Assembly (NCBI GenBank): GCA_027533185.1
Contig: JAPZTS010000037.1
Location: 35,014 to 99,013 of the forward strand
Reading direction: 5' to 3'
Origin: Leptospira sp.
GTDB lineage: Bacteria; Spirochaetota; Leptospiria; Leptospirales; Leptospiraceae
DNA: 64,000 nucleotides
A program made the position numbers and the translations under genes. The number at the start of each line of letters is the position of its first letter. Position 1 is the first letter of the stretch. The notes below the pieces were generated by a model. The model was given only the letters and a program-made list of their open reading frames with translations, had not been told where the DNA came from and did not search any database. This document shows positions 27,709 through 36,985 of the stretch, in pieces.

Positions 27709-27924
27709 CTAGAGGCGCTTTAGGTTTTTCTTGCCGAGCTCAGATAGCTCAGGAGAAACCCAATTCCCTTTTTGCACGACTTCCCCTTGGAAAGCCTCCA
27801 TCAAATACTCTTCAAAGGTCTTTCCCCCAGTATTCTGGGAAAATCCCTTTTTAGGCCCTTGGCCTGCGAGACCACTATCCCTGTGGCGGTTGTAAGCGGG
27901 TTGTTGGATGGATCGAACGATCAT
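27709..27924 (-). CDS. Small protein of unknown function
   Basis: A 71-residue hydrophilic protein I do not recognise. It has a basic N-terminus, a GKTFEEYLMEAFQGEVV helix and a basic end. A strong ribosome site, GGGGAGG, lies nine bases before the ATG, which supports translation. It is followed 73 bp later by wzm and is divergent from the outer-membrane barrel gene. Confidence 0.6.
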   Translation of the reverse strand: MIVRSIQQPAYNRHRDSGLAGQGPKKGFSQNTGGKTFEEYLMEAFQGEVVQKGNWVSPELSELGKKNLKRL

Positions 27925-28006
27925 ATGTTTTTCCTCCCCGTCATCTAGTTAGACGACATAAAACTAAAAAAGATAACCAATAATCTACTATACGCTTGTT
28001 TACATT

Positions 28007-28029
28007 ACTTAACAAATGGGTAGTTAAGT
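28007..28029. promoter_or_regulatory. Inverted repeat in divergent intergenic region
   Basis: ACTTAAC (28007-28013) and GTTAAGT (28023-28029) are perfect arms around a 9-base centre, within the 257-bp AT-rich gap between two divergent genes. The size and symmetry suit a dimeric regulator site. No conserved promoter was recognised in the rest of this gap. Confidence 0.4.
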
Positions 28030-28199
28030 CAATGTTTTTTCGCATTTCTCATCGGTTTGTAATTCAAATTTAGCATCCGCTTCGGACAAATCTCGAAAGA
28101 TTGATCCTTTTTTTTCTAAGGGTACTAAATATATGTCTCTTTGGAAAAAAAATCAAACGAATTCGGGCCTAAATTTGAAATTTGAACCCTTTTACCCTG

Positions 28200-29705
28200 G
28201 TGAAATGGCAGAAAATTCTTTTTTTTTTGATCTTTTTAGGAAATGTTCGATCCCTATCTTCAGAAAAATTAGAATCCATCTCGACAAAAACCCTGCTCCA
28301 AAAAGGGTTTTCCCCTCAAGTTACTGTAAGGTGGCAGACGGAAGTAAAGAAAGGCCGAGATTCTTTTTTGCTTTGGGCAAACTCCCTTCCCGACTCGGAT
28401 AAAAAAAGAGTCTTTGGGTTTCTAAAATCCCAAAAGATCGACTACCATGCAGAAAAAACAAATCCCAACCAGACAGAGGCAAATAACGCCTCTTATTCGA
28501 AACAAAAATGGGAAGGAAATTTTTTTGTCGGCGGAAGTGGCCAAAATCTGGAAGTCCGGTATCTTCCCAAAAATCAAAAAAATCAGTCCGCTTTTTATGT
28601 TGGATTTCAAAAGGAAGGATTAAAAGCTATATTCGAAAAACGTAATGAAGAGTTTTCCTTTGGAACAAAAATCGAATGGTCACAGTTTCATCTGGACTTT
28701 GGATCAAGATACAAACCTATCCCGCATTTTATCTTTGCAAAGGATCCCAACTTCTATTCGCAATTTGATAGGACCAATTCACCTCTTCCACAACCTATCC
28801 GACCGTCCGCATTTTTTGGCTTTCGGCTTTCTCAATTGGTTCCTCAAACAAAAATTGGAACTTATTATGCACCCGATGCATCCCGTGATCCCGGGATTTA
28901 TTTAGTTTCACCTAATTCGTCCTATTCGATGACTTGGTCACCTTCTGGAGAGAGTTATCTCTATTCCAATGATAAATGGAAAACTAAAAATCTAGGAGAA
29001 CATTCTTTCCAAGGTGAGTCAAAAATCACCAAGGTCAATTCCTTAGGATTTGGATCTTTGCGGTCTTTGTTCCCCAATTATCAAACTGGATTTCAACTTG
29101 CAGGCTATCGAGATTCATCCGCTCTTTATTTAAATCCCGAAGATTCGAGCCCAGGTCTTGTCCAATCACTGGTATATTCAAAAATCAGTTTCAAAGACTA
29201 CTACCAATTGGAAATGTTAGGTGCAAAATATGGAATTCGTGAAGAACATGGATACGGAATTTTTTTCCCAATCTTGATAGGCTCCTTTGGTGCTATCGGC
29301 CCAAGATACCGGGAATATTTTGAACGAGGAGGTTTAGAATACGAATCCATTGGAAGAGCCATCTCTTACCAGTGGATTTCAAATTCTCTAACTGCTAGTT
29401 TTAGCTACGAAAAACGAGAGTTAGGAGGCGAGTATGAAGGAAGGATTCACTTTCCTTTCCCGAACCAAAACTTATTAGAACTCAGCTGTATCTATAGAGA
29501 AGGTGATTTAAAAACTAGGTCTTGGTTCCAAAACTGGACCTATGCGACGGATTTTAATATCAATTTAACAGATCGGAGAGAAATCTTAAAATTGCGTTGG
29601 ATTCATAAAATTATATCTCTGAACTTTAGTTATTCAGAAAAAAAAGAAAACTTAGATCCTATCTTGTATCTTAATCTACAAGTTTTGTATCAATTTGATC
29701 CTTAA
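28200..29705 (+). CDS. Putative outer-membrane beta-barrel protein with T10 tract in the signal region
   Basis: A 501-residue protein of unknown function. I prefer the GTG at 28200, giving a short basic-hydrophobic signal peptide ending near LGNVRSLSS; a TTG at 28182 would add six residues. Neither has a good ribosome site. The mature part contains alternating polar/aromatic strands with many Tyr, Phe and Trp (FYVGFQKEGL, LTASFSYEKREL, LNLQVLYQFDP), as in porin-like barrels. Position 28219-28228 is a run of ten T within the signal codons, so slippage would switch the gene off or connect it to an ATG-initiated frame at 28133. Confidence 0.68.
   Translation: MKWQKILFFLIFLGNVRSLSSEKLESISTKTLLQKGFSPQVTVRWQTEVKKGRDSFLLWANSLPDSDKKRVFGFLKSQKIDYHAEKTNPNQTEANNASYSKQKWEGNFFVGGSGQNLEVRYLPKNQKNQSAFYVGFQKEGLKAIFEKRNEEFSFGTKIEWSQFHLDFGSRYKPIPHFIFAKDPNFYSQFDRTNSPLPQPIRPSAFFGFRLSQLVPQTKIGTYYAPDASRDPGIYLVSPNSSYSMTWSPSGESYLYSNDKWKTKNLGEHSFQGESKITKVNSLGFGSLRSLFPNYQTGFQLAGYRDSSALYLNPEDSSPGLVQSLVYSKISFKDYYQLEMLGAKYGIREEHGYGIFFPILIGSFGAIGPRYREYFERGGLEYESIGRAISYQWISNSLTASFSYEKRELGGEYEGRIHFPFPNQNLLELSCIYREGDLKTRSWFQNWTYATDFNINLTDRREILKLRWIHKIISLNFSYSEKKENLDPILYLNLQVLYQFDP
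28219..28228 (+). repeat. T10 homopolymer tract in barrel gene signal sequence
   Basis: Ten consecutive T follow a C within codons 7-10 of the preferred frame. Homopolymers of this length in surface protein genes are typical contingency (phase-variation) sites, but one sequence cannot show length change. Confidence 0.5.
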
Positions 29706-30229
29706 AATAAAACCTCATCCGTGCGAATCTCCGAATATTCTAATAGTTTAAAAATAGGGATTGTTTGTCGATCCAAAAACTCTTCTTTAACAGCTGGATT
29801 TTTTTTAGGTATGGCAAGTGGAGATCTTTTTCCTCTTTCATCTTTTTGGTAAAAATAATAACCTGTCCACTCTCCCAACACTCGGTATGGATTCCCAAAA
29901 AACAAATCCTTCACAAACTCCTCAGCATCCAAATCAAATTTGTTTCGGCGGTATCGGAAGTGAATTTCATCTCCATTCAAATCATAAAATACAACATAAT
30001 CACCTTGCTTTGCTTTGAAGAAAAGTTTCCACTCAGTGGGAAAAATCCCCGTCTGCCCATACATCTGTTTGGCCTCCCAAATCCTTTTCTCAGAACTAGA
30101 AATAAGGCCAGTGAATTTTACGGATTCTTCGGCGGAGGTGGAGTTTGGAAAGGAGTCAGAAATTCCTATCCATAAGATTAGCAAAGGAAAAAGGGAAGAT
30201 TGGAAAAGTCTTACAAACCAGGATTTCAT
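29702..30229 (-). CDS. Exported protein of unknown function
   Basis: A 175-residue protein with a Sec-type signal (n-region MKSWFVRLFQ, hydrophobic core to about residue 28). The mature part has mixed beta and helix content with many aromatic residues (GDYVVFYDLNGDEIHFRYRRNKF). I do not recognise the family. It starts with a 4-bp overlap (ATGA) with the HEAT-repeat gene, so the two are likely coexpressed. It is convergent with the barrel gene and overlaps its 3' end by four bases. Confidence 0.7.
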   Translation of the reverse strand: MKSWFVRLFQSSLFPLLILWIGISDSFPNSTSAEESVKFTGLISSSEKRIWEAKQMYGQTGIFPTEWKLFFKAKQGDYVVFYDLNGDEIHFRYRRNKFDLDAEEFVKDLFFGNPYRVLGEWTGYYFYQKDERGKRSPLAIPKKNPAVKEEFLDRQTIPIFKLLEYSEIRTDEVLF

Positions 30230-31278
30230 TCTGGTTTTGCTTCCGATGGATTTTCCGAGTTTTCCTTTTCATCTTCGCTTGTGTTTTCTATGCCATTTAT
30301 CTTCTCGATGGCTTTTTTTGCTGCTTTTTGGACTTTGGGACTGGGATCCCGATCTCGTTTGTATTCCAACAATTCCAAAGCTTTCGGATCCTTTAGGTTT
30401 CCCATAAACTCAATGGCCCGGAGTCTCACCATTGAATCATCATCTCTCGCAAACTCATTCAACTCTTGGAAGACATCTTTGTCTCCCATAGTAACGAGAG
30501 CACCAATTGCATAAATTTTTAGCGACTGGGCCTTTTTTGCATCGAGTTTACCTGAGGTTTTTTTTAAAGAATCTAGTAGTTCATAAAATTTAGGCTTAGA
30601 ACTCTCAGCTTTTAGTTTACCAAGGGTATTCATCGCATAACATCTTAGCATAGTTGGCTGGATCTCATCAAATGCAATGTCAATGAGGGCATGTTCACTT
30701 TCTTTGTATTGAACCGTACCGAAGTATAGGGCAATCTGACCACGCATATCTGAATGATTGAACTTTTCACGGAACTTAGTTTCTAAAAATCCTGCGGCAA
30801 CCACCCCATTTGGTAGTTCACCAATTGTATTGATATATAAACTTAAGGCGTTTGAATTTTTTGTAAAATCTTCCTTTTTGATCTTTTCAAAAAGAGGATC
30901 TGTTGCTTCGGGTAATTTGAGTTTTTTGGCTGTGGTAACCGCTTGTTTGGCAACATCTTCGTTTGTATCTTCAAAAAAACCGATGATCGCATCTTTATTT
31001 TCTTTGAGACCTAAATCCCCAACTGTTTTGAGCAGTGAGATCTTCATTCCTAAGTCTTTTTCCGATTTGAGTTGGTCGGCAAGGAGGACGTATAGCTCCG
31101 ATGAGTATTCTTTAGGAAATTTCGTAAGTTCGCCTAATGCCTGTTTTCGCTCTTGACTTGTCCCATATCTAATTACTTTGGAGAGGACTTCTTTTTTTTT
31201 AGAGATTTGTTCGGGGGTATATTCTTTTTCTTTGGACTTGAGGGGGAAAATGATAAATGTAAAAACTAAGCTAACCAA
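30226..31278 (-). CDS. HEAT-repeat protein, exported or membrane-anchored
   Basis: A solenoid of roughly six to eight HEAT/armadillo-type helical pairs (for example LGMKISLLKTVGDLGLKEN and DDSMVRLRAIEFMGNL), a protein-binding scaffold. The C-terminus is acidic and disordered (SEDEKENSENPSEAKPE). The frame extends upstream into the response-regulator gene, but the only sensible starts are TTG at 31278 or CTG at 31284. These leave a hydrophobic N-terminal stretch (LVSLVFTFIIFP) that could be a signal. Both lie inside a hairpin, so the start is uncertain. Coupled to the downstream exported gene. Confidence 0.75.
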   Translation of the reverse strand: MVSLVFTFIIFPLKSKEKEYTPEQISKKKEVLSKVIRYGTSQERKQALGELTKFPKEYSSELYVLLADQLKSEKDLGMKISLLKTVGDLGLKENKDAIIGFFEDTNEDVAKQAVTTAKKLKLPEATDPLFEKIKKEDFTKNSNALSLYINTIGELPNGVVAAGFLETKFREKFNHSDMRGQIALYFGTVQYKESEHALIDIAFDEIQPTMLRCYAMNTLGKLKAESSKPKFYELLDSLKKTSGKLDAKKAQSLKIYAIGALVTMGDKDVFQELNEFARDDDSMVRLRAIEFMGNLKDPKALELLEYKRDRDPSPKVQKAAKKAIEKINGIENTSEDEKENSENPSEAKPE

Positions 31279-31291
31279 GGTCAGCTTAGTT
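31259..31291 (-). terminator. Hairpin after the response-regulator gene, overlapping the next start
   Basis: On the minus strand, arms of 13 bases (31291-31279 and 31276-31264) pair with one G-U, around a 2-base loop, and are followed by a short T run. It lies ten bases after the response-regulator stop, so it looks like a rho-independent terminator. It also covers the likely start codon of the HEAT gene, so it could be an attenuator. Confidence 0.6.
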
Positions 31292-31300
31292 GAAAAAAAA

Positions 31301-31771
31301 CTAACTACTCTTTTCTTCGAGCTCCAAAATCCGACGATTGAGTGCCTGGATGAGGTGTTGGTTTTCCAAATTTTGATGGAATTTGTCCAGAAGATACCGG
31401 ATATCTTTGGAAAGTTCTTCGATATTCCAAGGTTTTTCCACATACCTGCTGAGCCCTCCATTATTGATCGCATAAATTGCAGAGTCAAGACCCGCTTGAC
31501 CTGTTAGTAGTATCTTTATCGCATCTGGAAGTTTTTGGTGGACCTGCTCTAAGAACCGATCTCCCTTCATCCCTGGCATCACTTGGTCAGAAACGATAAG
31601 TTCTACAATATCGTTATTCGAGACAATTTCCTCAATCAGAGAAAGTGCCTCTTCTGCACTACTCGCCGTTTCGATGACATGGGAATCTCCAAACCGTGCG
31701 TTTAGCTGCTCTGCAAGGGTCTCCAGAACCGATACTTCATCATCGACACATATGATATAACCTTTACTCAT
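31301..31771 (-). CDS. Response regulator, receiver domain plus short helix
   Basis: CheY-like phospho-receiver of 156 residues: acidic pair D10-D11, phospho-acceptor D62 in [12 protein letters not shown], Thr in LLTGQAG, and Lys in YVEKPW (K113). About 35 C-terminal residues form a charged helix ([21 protein letters not shown]). There is no DNA-binding or enzyme domain, so output is likely through protein contacts. The [10 protein letters not shown] signature is typical of receivers fused to or paired with HD-GYP or kinases. Partner unknown. Confidence 0.9.
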   Translation of the reverse strand: MSKGYIICVDDEVSVLETLAEQLNARFGDSHVIETASSAEEALSLIEEIVSNNDIVELIVSDQVMPGMKGDRFLEQVHQKLPDAIKILLTGQAGLDSAIYAINNGGLSRYVEKPWNIEELSKDIRYLLDKFHQNLENQHLIQALNRRILELEEKSS

Positions 31772-31822
31772 TTGGAACCCTTTCTTATCTCTAAGTACAT
31801 CTCAATACCTTCTTCTGTCGAC

Positions 31823-34336
31823 CTAGTTTTGTGGCAAATTATAGAGAGTTTTGGGAAGGATTGTGTCAAGTGTGGGCACATTCCAAATCTCCTTGGCATA
31901 CTCCCGGATGGTTCGATCCGTCGAAAATTTTCCCGACCTAGCTACATTCAGAATGGATTTTTTGGTCCAAGTAGCCTCATCCAAATACTCTTTTGCGACC
32001 AGATCTTGCATTTTATCGTAAGAGTCAAAATCTGCCATGAGAAGGTAGTTGTCTGAGTAAAAAAGACTGTCATAGATCGGCAAAAAGATACCTGGTTCAC
32101 CAAGGGAAAAGTAGTTCTCGCGGATCATGAGTAGAACTCGGTGGAGCTCTTCGTTTTGGTAGATAAATTCCTGAGGATTGTATCCTCTTTCTTTTATCTG
32201 GAATACCTCTTGTGTCTTGAGACCAAAGATAAAGATATTTTCTTCCCCAACTTCCTCCAACATTTCCACATTGGCACCATCCAAAGTTCCAATCGTCAGC
32301 GCACCATTTAACATGAATTTCATATTGCTAGTGCCAGAAGCCTCTGTTCCAGCGGTGGAAATCTGCTCAGAAAGGTTTGTTCCAGGAATGATTCGTTCTG
32401 CAAGCGATACGCGGTAATTTGGTAGAAAAACCACTTTCAGGCGGTCCGCCACGTCTTTGTCCCGATTCACTACCCAAGCGACATGGTTGATCAGTTTGAT
32501 GATGAGTTTTGCCATGTAGTAACCAGGTGCTGCTTTGCCACCAAAGATCACTGTTCTCGAAGTAACCTCTTTGGAAGGATTCTCTTTAATGCGACGGTAG
32601 AGAGCAATCACCCTTAGTACATTGAGAAGTTGTCTTTTGTACTCATGGAATCGTTTCACTTGCACATCTATCATAGAATTTGGGTCAGCAATAATTCCTG
32701 TTTCACTTCGGATCAACTTAATCAGATTGTCTTTGGCAGTTTGTTTTACCTTTCTCCAGTCTGATTGGAATTCTGTATCGGAAGCAAATGCCTCCAGATC
32801 CTTTAACTGATACAGATTGGTTACAAACTGATTCCCAATTTTTTTGGAAATCAGATTGGAAAGATCTGGATTGGATTGGAGGAGCCACCTTCTCGGCGTT
32901 ATACCATTGGTTTTATTATTAAATTTTTCCGGAAAGATTTTGGTAAATGGTTTAAAAATTGTTTGTTTGATCAGTTCTGAGTGGAGGGCGGCGACACCGT
33001 TCACTTTGTACGAACCAATAACGGCAAGGTTTGCCATACGAACTCGTTTTTCTTTTCCCTCTTCAATAATCGAAACGGCCATGATCTCCCAGTCTTCTAA
33101 TTTGCCTGATTTTCTTGCTTCTTCTAAAAATCGATGATTGATCTCATAAATAATTTCCAGATGCCTTGGTAGGAGTTTCTCAAAAAGTTCAACCCTCCAA
33201 CTTTCCAATGCTTCTGGAAGAACCGTGTGATTGGTATAGGAAAACACTTTTGTGGTAACTGCCCAAGCCTCATCCCAATCCCAATCTTCGTTATCCATAA
33301 GGACCCGCATAAGTTCTGCAATTCCAATACTCGGATGGGTATCATTGAGTTGTATTGCGATATAGTTGGGTAGTTCCTTTAAGTCCGTGTTTTGGTCTTT
33401 GAATTCTGTTATAATATCCTGGAGGGAGGCACAAACCATAAAATATTGTTGTTTGAGTCGGAGCACCTTACCTTGTTCGGTGGTATCATTCGGATACAAT
33501 ACCTTGGAAATGTTTTCAGATATAGATTTGTCTTGAACGGCTTTCATATAGTCGCCATGATTGAAATAATCTAAATTGAATTCTTCTGATGATCTTGCTG
33601 CCCACAAACGCAGGTGGTTGACTGTGTTGGTGTTAAATCCAGGAATCGGATAGTCATGCGCCGCCGCAAGAACAGTCTCTCCTGGAACCCAATCGTGTTG
33701 AACCTTTCCCTTTCCAGACACCCTAGTTTCTGTATGACCAAAAAACCCCACAGAGTACGAAATGTCCGATCGAAGTATCTCATAGGGAACACCATCTGCA
33801 TCCCAATGGTCAGGCATCTCCAACTGACCACCGTTTGCAATCAATTGGTTAAAAATTCCATAGTCATAGCGAATTCCATAGCCAAAACCTGGTATATTCA
33901 AAGTTGCCATGGAATCCAAAAAACAGGCAGCCAGTCGTCCCAGTCCACCATTCCCTAGCCCCGCATCGGTTTCAAATTCCAAAACATCAGCCAGTTCAAA
34001 TCCAAAGCCAGATAACATTTGTTTTATTTTATCATACAATCCCAAACAAATGAGTGCATTCATTAAAGTCCTTCCCATCAAAAACTCTAACGAGAAGTAG
34101 TAGACTTTTTTTGGCTTTGCATCTCTATAACGCGCGTGAGTTGAATTTAAGCGATCGACTAAAAAATCTCGGAGTGTGTGTCCGATCGCTTTATAAATGT
34201 CCTCGTTCTTTAAATTGTATCGATTTTTGCCAATCGTGTATTCGAGGTGGTGGGCAAATTGTTTCTCAAGTGATTCTAAATCAGCTTTTTGTTCTTCGGC
34301 TAGGAGGGCGATGAGTCTGGGATTTGTGACAACCAT
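31823..34336 (-). CDS. glgP: Glycogen/alpha-glucan phosphorylase
   Basis: PLP-dependent enzyme that releases glucose 1-phosphate from alpha-1,4-glucans. The 837-residue protein carries GGLGRLAACFLDS, the catalytic-region RVSLAERIIPG and the PLP-lysine site EASGTSNMKFMLNGALTIGTLDG. It is full length with no breaks. It starts 47 bp after the DUF192 gene on the same strand. No other glycogen genes are nearby. Confidence 0.97.
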   Translation of the reverse strand: MVVTNPRLIALLAEEQKADLESLEKQFAHHLEYTIGKNRYNLKNEDIYKAIGHTLRDFLVDRLNSTHARYRDAKPKKVYYFSLEFLMGRTLMNALICLGLYDKIKQMLSGFGFELADVLEFETDAGLGNGGLGRLAACFLDSMATLNIPGFGYGIRYDYGIFNQLIANGGQLEMPDHWDADGVPYEILRSDISYSVGFFGHTETRVSGKGKVQHDWVPGETVLAAAHDYPIPGFNTNTVNHLRLWAARSSEEFNLDYFNHGDYMKAVQDKSISENISKVLYPNDTTEQGKVLRLKQQYFMVCASLQDIITEFKDQNTDLKELPNYIAIQLNDTHPSIGIAELMRVLMDNEDWDWDEAWAVTTKVFSYTNHTVLPEALESWRVELFEKLLPRHLEIIYEINHRFLEEARKSGKLEDWEIMAVSIIEEGKEKRVRMANLAVIGSYKVNGVAALHSELIKQTIFKPFTKIFPEKFNNKTNGITPRRWLLQSNPDLSNLISKKIGNQFVTNLYQLKDLEAFASDTEFQSDWRKVKQTAKDNLIKLIRSETGIIADPNSMIDVQVKRFHEYKRQLLNVLRVIALYRRIKENPSKEVTSRTVIFGGKAAPGYYMAKLIIKLINHVAWVVNRDKDVADRLKVVFLPNYRVSLAERIIPGTNLSEQISTAGTEASGTSNMKFMLNGALTIGTLDGANVEMLEEVGEENIFIFGLKTQEVFQIKERGYNPQEFIYQNEELHRVLLMIRENYFSLGEPGIFLPIYDSLFYSDNYLLMADFDSYDKMQDLVAKEYLDEATWTKKSILNVARSGKFSTDRTIREYAKEIWNVPTLDTILPKTLYNLPQN

Positions 34337-34383
34337 GGTGTCATAGTTTAACCCACCATAGAAACAGGTTCAAGTAAAAAGCT

Positions 34384-34839
34384 CTAGTCCTTGGCGGAAA
34401 CTTTTTTCTCTAAGGTGAGGATGGCGTCTTTCCCGATTTTATTTTTTGAAAACCAACCTTGGTTCACTTCTAAAGCATAGAGTGCCGGTTTGGAGGAGTT
34501 GTATACTTCTTTTGTTTGGTTGGGTTTCATATCAAATGTCTCAATCAAACGCATGTCTTCGGAAAAAAAACCTATACTTAGCGGTATTAATGTATTTTTC
34601 ATCCAAAAGGATAAAAAATCAGGTCTCGGAAAAACAAAAAGCATCCCTTCATCGGATCCAAGCTGGGTTCTATGCATCAGGCCAACAGATCTCGTGCTTG
34701 GGGTGTTGGCAATTTCCAGGCGAAGGGACCTGTCTGCTACACTCCCGAACATAGTTTCGGGAGCACCAGGATAGGACTCAGCATTTTGACAAAATTGAAG
34801 AGAAAAGATGAGTAGTATCGCAGAAAGAATGAGTTTCAT
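34384..34839 (-). CDS. DUF192 family lipoprotein
   Basis: A 151-residue exported lipoprotein. Signal with lipobox SLQFC puts the modified Cys at 17. The DUF192 core is clear: LRLEIANTPSTRSVGLMHRT, GMLFVFPRPDFLSFWMKNTLIPLSIGFF and YALEVNQGWFSKNKIGKDA. The family is a small beta-barrel of unknown function, widespread in envelope contexts. It starts one base after the enoyl-CoA hydratase stop, so it is cotranscribed. Confidence 0.9.
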   Translation of the reverse strand: MKLILSAILLIFSLQFCQNAESYPGAPETMFGSVADRSLRLEIANTPSTRSVGLMHRTQLGSDEGMLFVFPRPDFLSFWMKNTLIPLSIGFFSEDMRLIETFDMKPNQTKEVYNSSKPALYALEVNQGWFSKNKIGKDAILTLEKKVSAKD

Positions 34840-35604
34840 TTAAAAATTAGGTTTCCTTTTTTCTAAAAATGCAGATAGACCTTCTTTTGTTTCTGAATCT
34901 GCGAACCTCCCACCAAACAACTGTTTTTCCCATTCTAAACCTCTTTCCATATTTGTCTCAAGACCTTGTCGGATCGCCATCTTTGCTGCTTGGATGGCAT
35001 GGGGACCACGAGACAGGATTGTTGTCATTGTTTTTTCTGACTCTAGGAGAAGCTCGTCAAGTGCCGTTACTTTATTGATAAGTCCCAATCGAAAACCCTC
35101 TTCAGGAGAAATCATATCGCCTGTTAGTATGAGCTCGGTTGCTCTACCAACACCAATGAGTCTAGGTAATCTTTGGGAACCCCCAAAGCCAGGGAGTAAA
35201 CCGAGAGTAACTTCGGGAAGTCCCAATTTTGCATTGGAAGACGCATAACGAATGTCACATGCCATAGCAAGTTCCATTCCTCCTCCCAAACAAAATCCAT
35301 TTATTGCAGCCAAGGAAATCAAATTGGAAAGTTCGAGGCGACGAAAAACTCTTTGGCCTAATTCCGAAAACTCGGCACCTTGTTTTACATTAAACTCTTT
35401 CATCTTGGCAATGTCGGCCCCTGCGACAAATGCCTTCCCTTCTCCCGTTAAAATAAATCCTCTTACTTTCGGATCGAGCTCCAATTGGTCAATGGCCTCA
35501 CCAATTTCTGTTATAACTACATCATTTAAGGCGTTTAAGGCCTCTGGACGTTTGATTGTTATTTGTGCAAAATTATTTTTGGATTGGATTTCTAAAAATG
35601 GCAA
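34840..35604 (-). CDS. Enoyl-CoA hydratase/isomerase family protein
   Basis: Crotonase-fold enzyme, most likely a 2-enoyl-CoA hydratase in fatty acid or branched-chain oxidation. I choose TTG at 35604, with AGGGAGA six bases upstream and 16 bp after the previous stop; the longer TTG at 35634 overlaps the SpoIIE gene. GKAFVAGADIAKM forms the oxyanion hole with NGFCLGGGMELAMACDI. Both catalytic Glu positions (GGGMELA and LGLPEVTLG) are kept, which favours hydratase activity. About 254 residues is normal. Confidence 0.9.
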   Translation of the reverse strand: MPFLEIQSKNNFAQITIKRPEALNALNDVVITEIGEAIDQLELDPKVRGFILTGEGKAFVAGADIAKMKEFNVKQGAEFSELGQRVFRRLELSNLISLAAINGFCLGGGMELAMACDIRYASSNAKLGLPEVTLGLLPGFGGSQRLPRLIGVGRATELILTGDMISPEEGFRLGLINKVTALDELLLESEKTMTTILSRGPHAIQAAKMAIRQGLETNMERGLEWEKQLFGGRFADSETKEGLSAFLEKRKPNF

Positions 35605-35620
35605 AGTGTTTCTCCCTATT

Positions 35621-36985
35621 TCAATCCACTTCAATGATTAGAAACATCGTGTCATCAGAAAAAGTATCAATTCCAAACCGATCTCGTAGCTCTAAAAGGA
35701 TTTTGGCTTCCAACTCTTTTAGATTTTTTACATCGGAATGTTTGTTTAGAATTTCTAAGAGTCCTTCTGATTCAAGGCTGACACCGTCTTTATCCAAAGT
35801 TTCGATCAGTCCATCCGTGTAGATGAAGAACCGGTCTCCTGATTCGATTTGAATTTCCTTTTCCACCACGGGCGGAATTTTTATATTAAATCCAAGAATT
35901 GGACCTTCGGTAACAACTTCCTCAAAAGGTCCATTCTTCTTTGCCATGATAAGATAGGGATGTCCCGCATTTCCAAGAATACATTTTTTTTCTACGAAAT
36001 CAAAGAACAAGTAAATTGCAGAGGCATGGTATTTATTGAGATCTTTCACAAGTCTATCATCTAAATAGCTCATAAGTTTTGCCGGAGAAGTTTTGAACCT
36101 ATAGGGCAAGGTAGAAACAAGGACTTTCACAATGGACGCAACCATTGCGGAAGAAATTCCATGTCCAGCTACATCGGTTAAAAATACTCCGACATTCCCT
36201 TCTCGAAGCTGTACAAAATCAAAAAAGTCTCCACCGATAAGGTTTGGGTTTTTACGATAGAAAGTGTATTCTATCCCAAATATTTTTTCGTTAGATGGGA
36301 AAAGTGCGTCCTGTACTTTTTTTGCTAATTCTAATTCTTGTTGGATGTATCGTTTTTCTTCAGACAAATTGTACAATTCTGCGGTATCTTTTCTTTTATT
36401 TAATACAAAGATTGTTCCAATCGTAGCACTTCCAAAAAAGATCCCGATGGGAAAATACTTGGTAAAATTGGAAACAGAATCCAAAATCAAATCAGGAACA
36501 AATCTTAAATAGATAAGGTGTAAAATAGTAAAGTAGCCAGCAGAATAAAAACATGCTTTTGAGTCTAATCGAACACTATATAATAAAATGGATAAGATTA
36601 AAACAATTTGGATGGTACTGAAAATAAAAAAGTTTTCTACCGAAGGTGTTTCTATCATTCCAATGATAAAAACAGAATAAAGAAGGCCATCAGCAATGAT
36701 ACCACTGGAATAGATCATAAATGGCAAAGATATTGTTTTTGTATAATATTGTAATAAAAGAATAAGCCTTGCTATTGAAACACATAAAAGTATCGGAAGA
36801 ATTTGAATACGGATCTGGTCTAATCCAGGGATAACTAGTAGTAGATATACAAAAAAATGGATCAGAAAAGAATAATAAGTATATTCCTTGTCATATCTAG
36901 GTTCAATCAGTTTGAGAATCTGAACCGTTGATTGATTAGGAGCTTTAAATATATCTTTTAGATAGCGGTATAGACTTTGAGACAA
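35621..36985 (-). CDS. Membrane SpoIIE-type PP2C protein phosphatase
   Basis: A 454-residue membrane phosphatase. The N-terminal half has about six helices (residues 35-205), a short coiled linker with QQELELAKKVQDALFPS, and a SpoIIE/PP2C domain (about 230-454) with GGDFFDF, DVAGHGISSAM and FFIYTDGLIETLD. Such proteins usually dephosphorylate STAS anti-sigma antagonists and so switch a partner-switching module. A STAS protein is encoded at 55386-55727, but direct pairing is unproven. It is in an operon with the upstream small exported protein and the downstream hydratase. Confidence 0.92.
   Translation of the reverse strand: MSQSLYRYLKDIFKAPNQSTVQILKLIEPRYDKEYTYYSFLIHFFVYLLLVIPGLDQIRIQILPILLCVSIARLILLLQYYTKTISLPFMIYSSGIIADGLLYSVFIIGMIETPSVENFFIFSTIQIVLILSILLYSVRLDSKACFYSAGYFTILHLIYLRFVPDLILDSVSNFTKYFPIGIFFGSATIGTIFVLNKRKDTAELYNLSEEKRYIQQELELAKKVQDALFPSNEKIFGIEYTFYRKNPNLIGGDFFDFVQLREGNVGVFLTDVAGHGISSAMVASIVKVLVSTLPYRFKTSPAKLMSYLDDRLVKDLNKYHASAIYLFFDFVEKKCILGNAGHPYLIMAKKNGPFEEVVTEGPILGFNIKIPPVVEKEIQIESGDRFFIYTDGLIETLDKDGVSLESEGLLEILNKHSDVKNLKELEAKILLELRDRFGIDTFSDDTMFLIIEVD

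Noticed and set aside
27660..27740. tRNA on the minus strand suggested by a GTTCGAGTCTC-like T-loop
   Set aside because: No acceptor, D-arm or anticodon stem can be built around it, and the 5' side lies in a coding region.
28133..28402. ATG-initiated 89-residue frame overlapping the barrel gene
   Set aside because: It lacks a signal or family motif and ends soon after the T10 tract; kept only as a possible phase-variant start.
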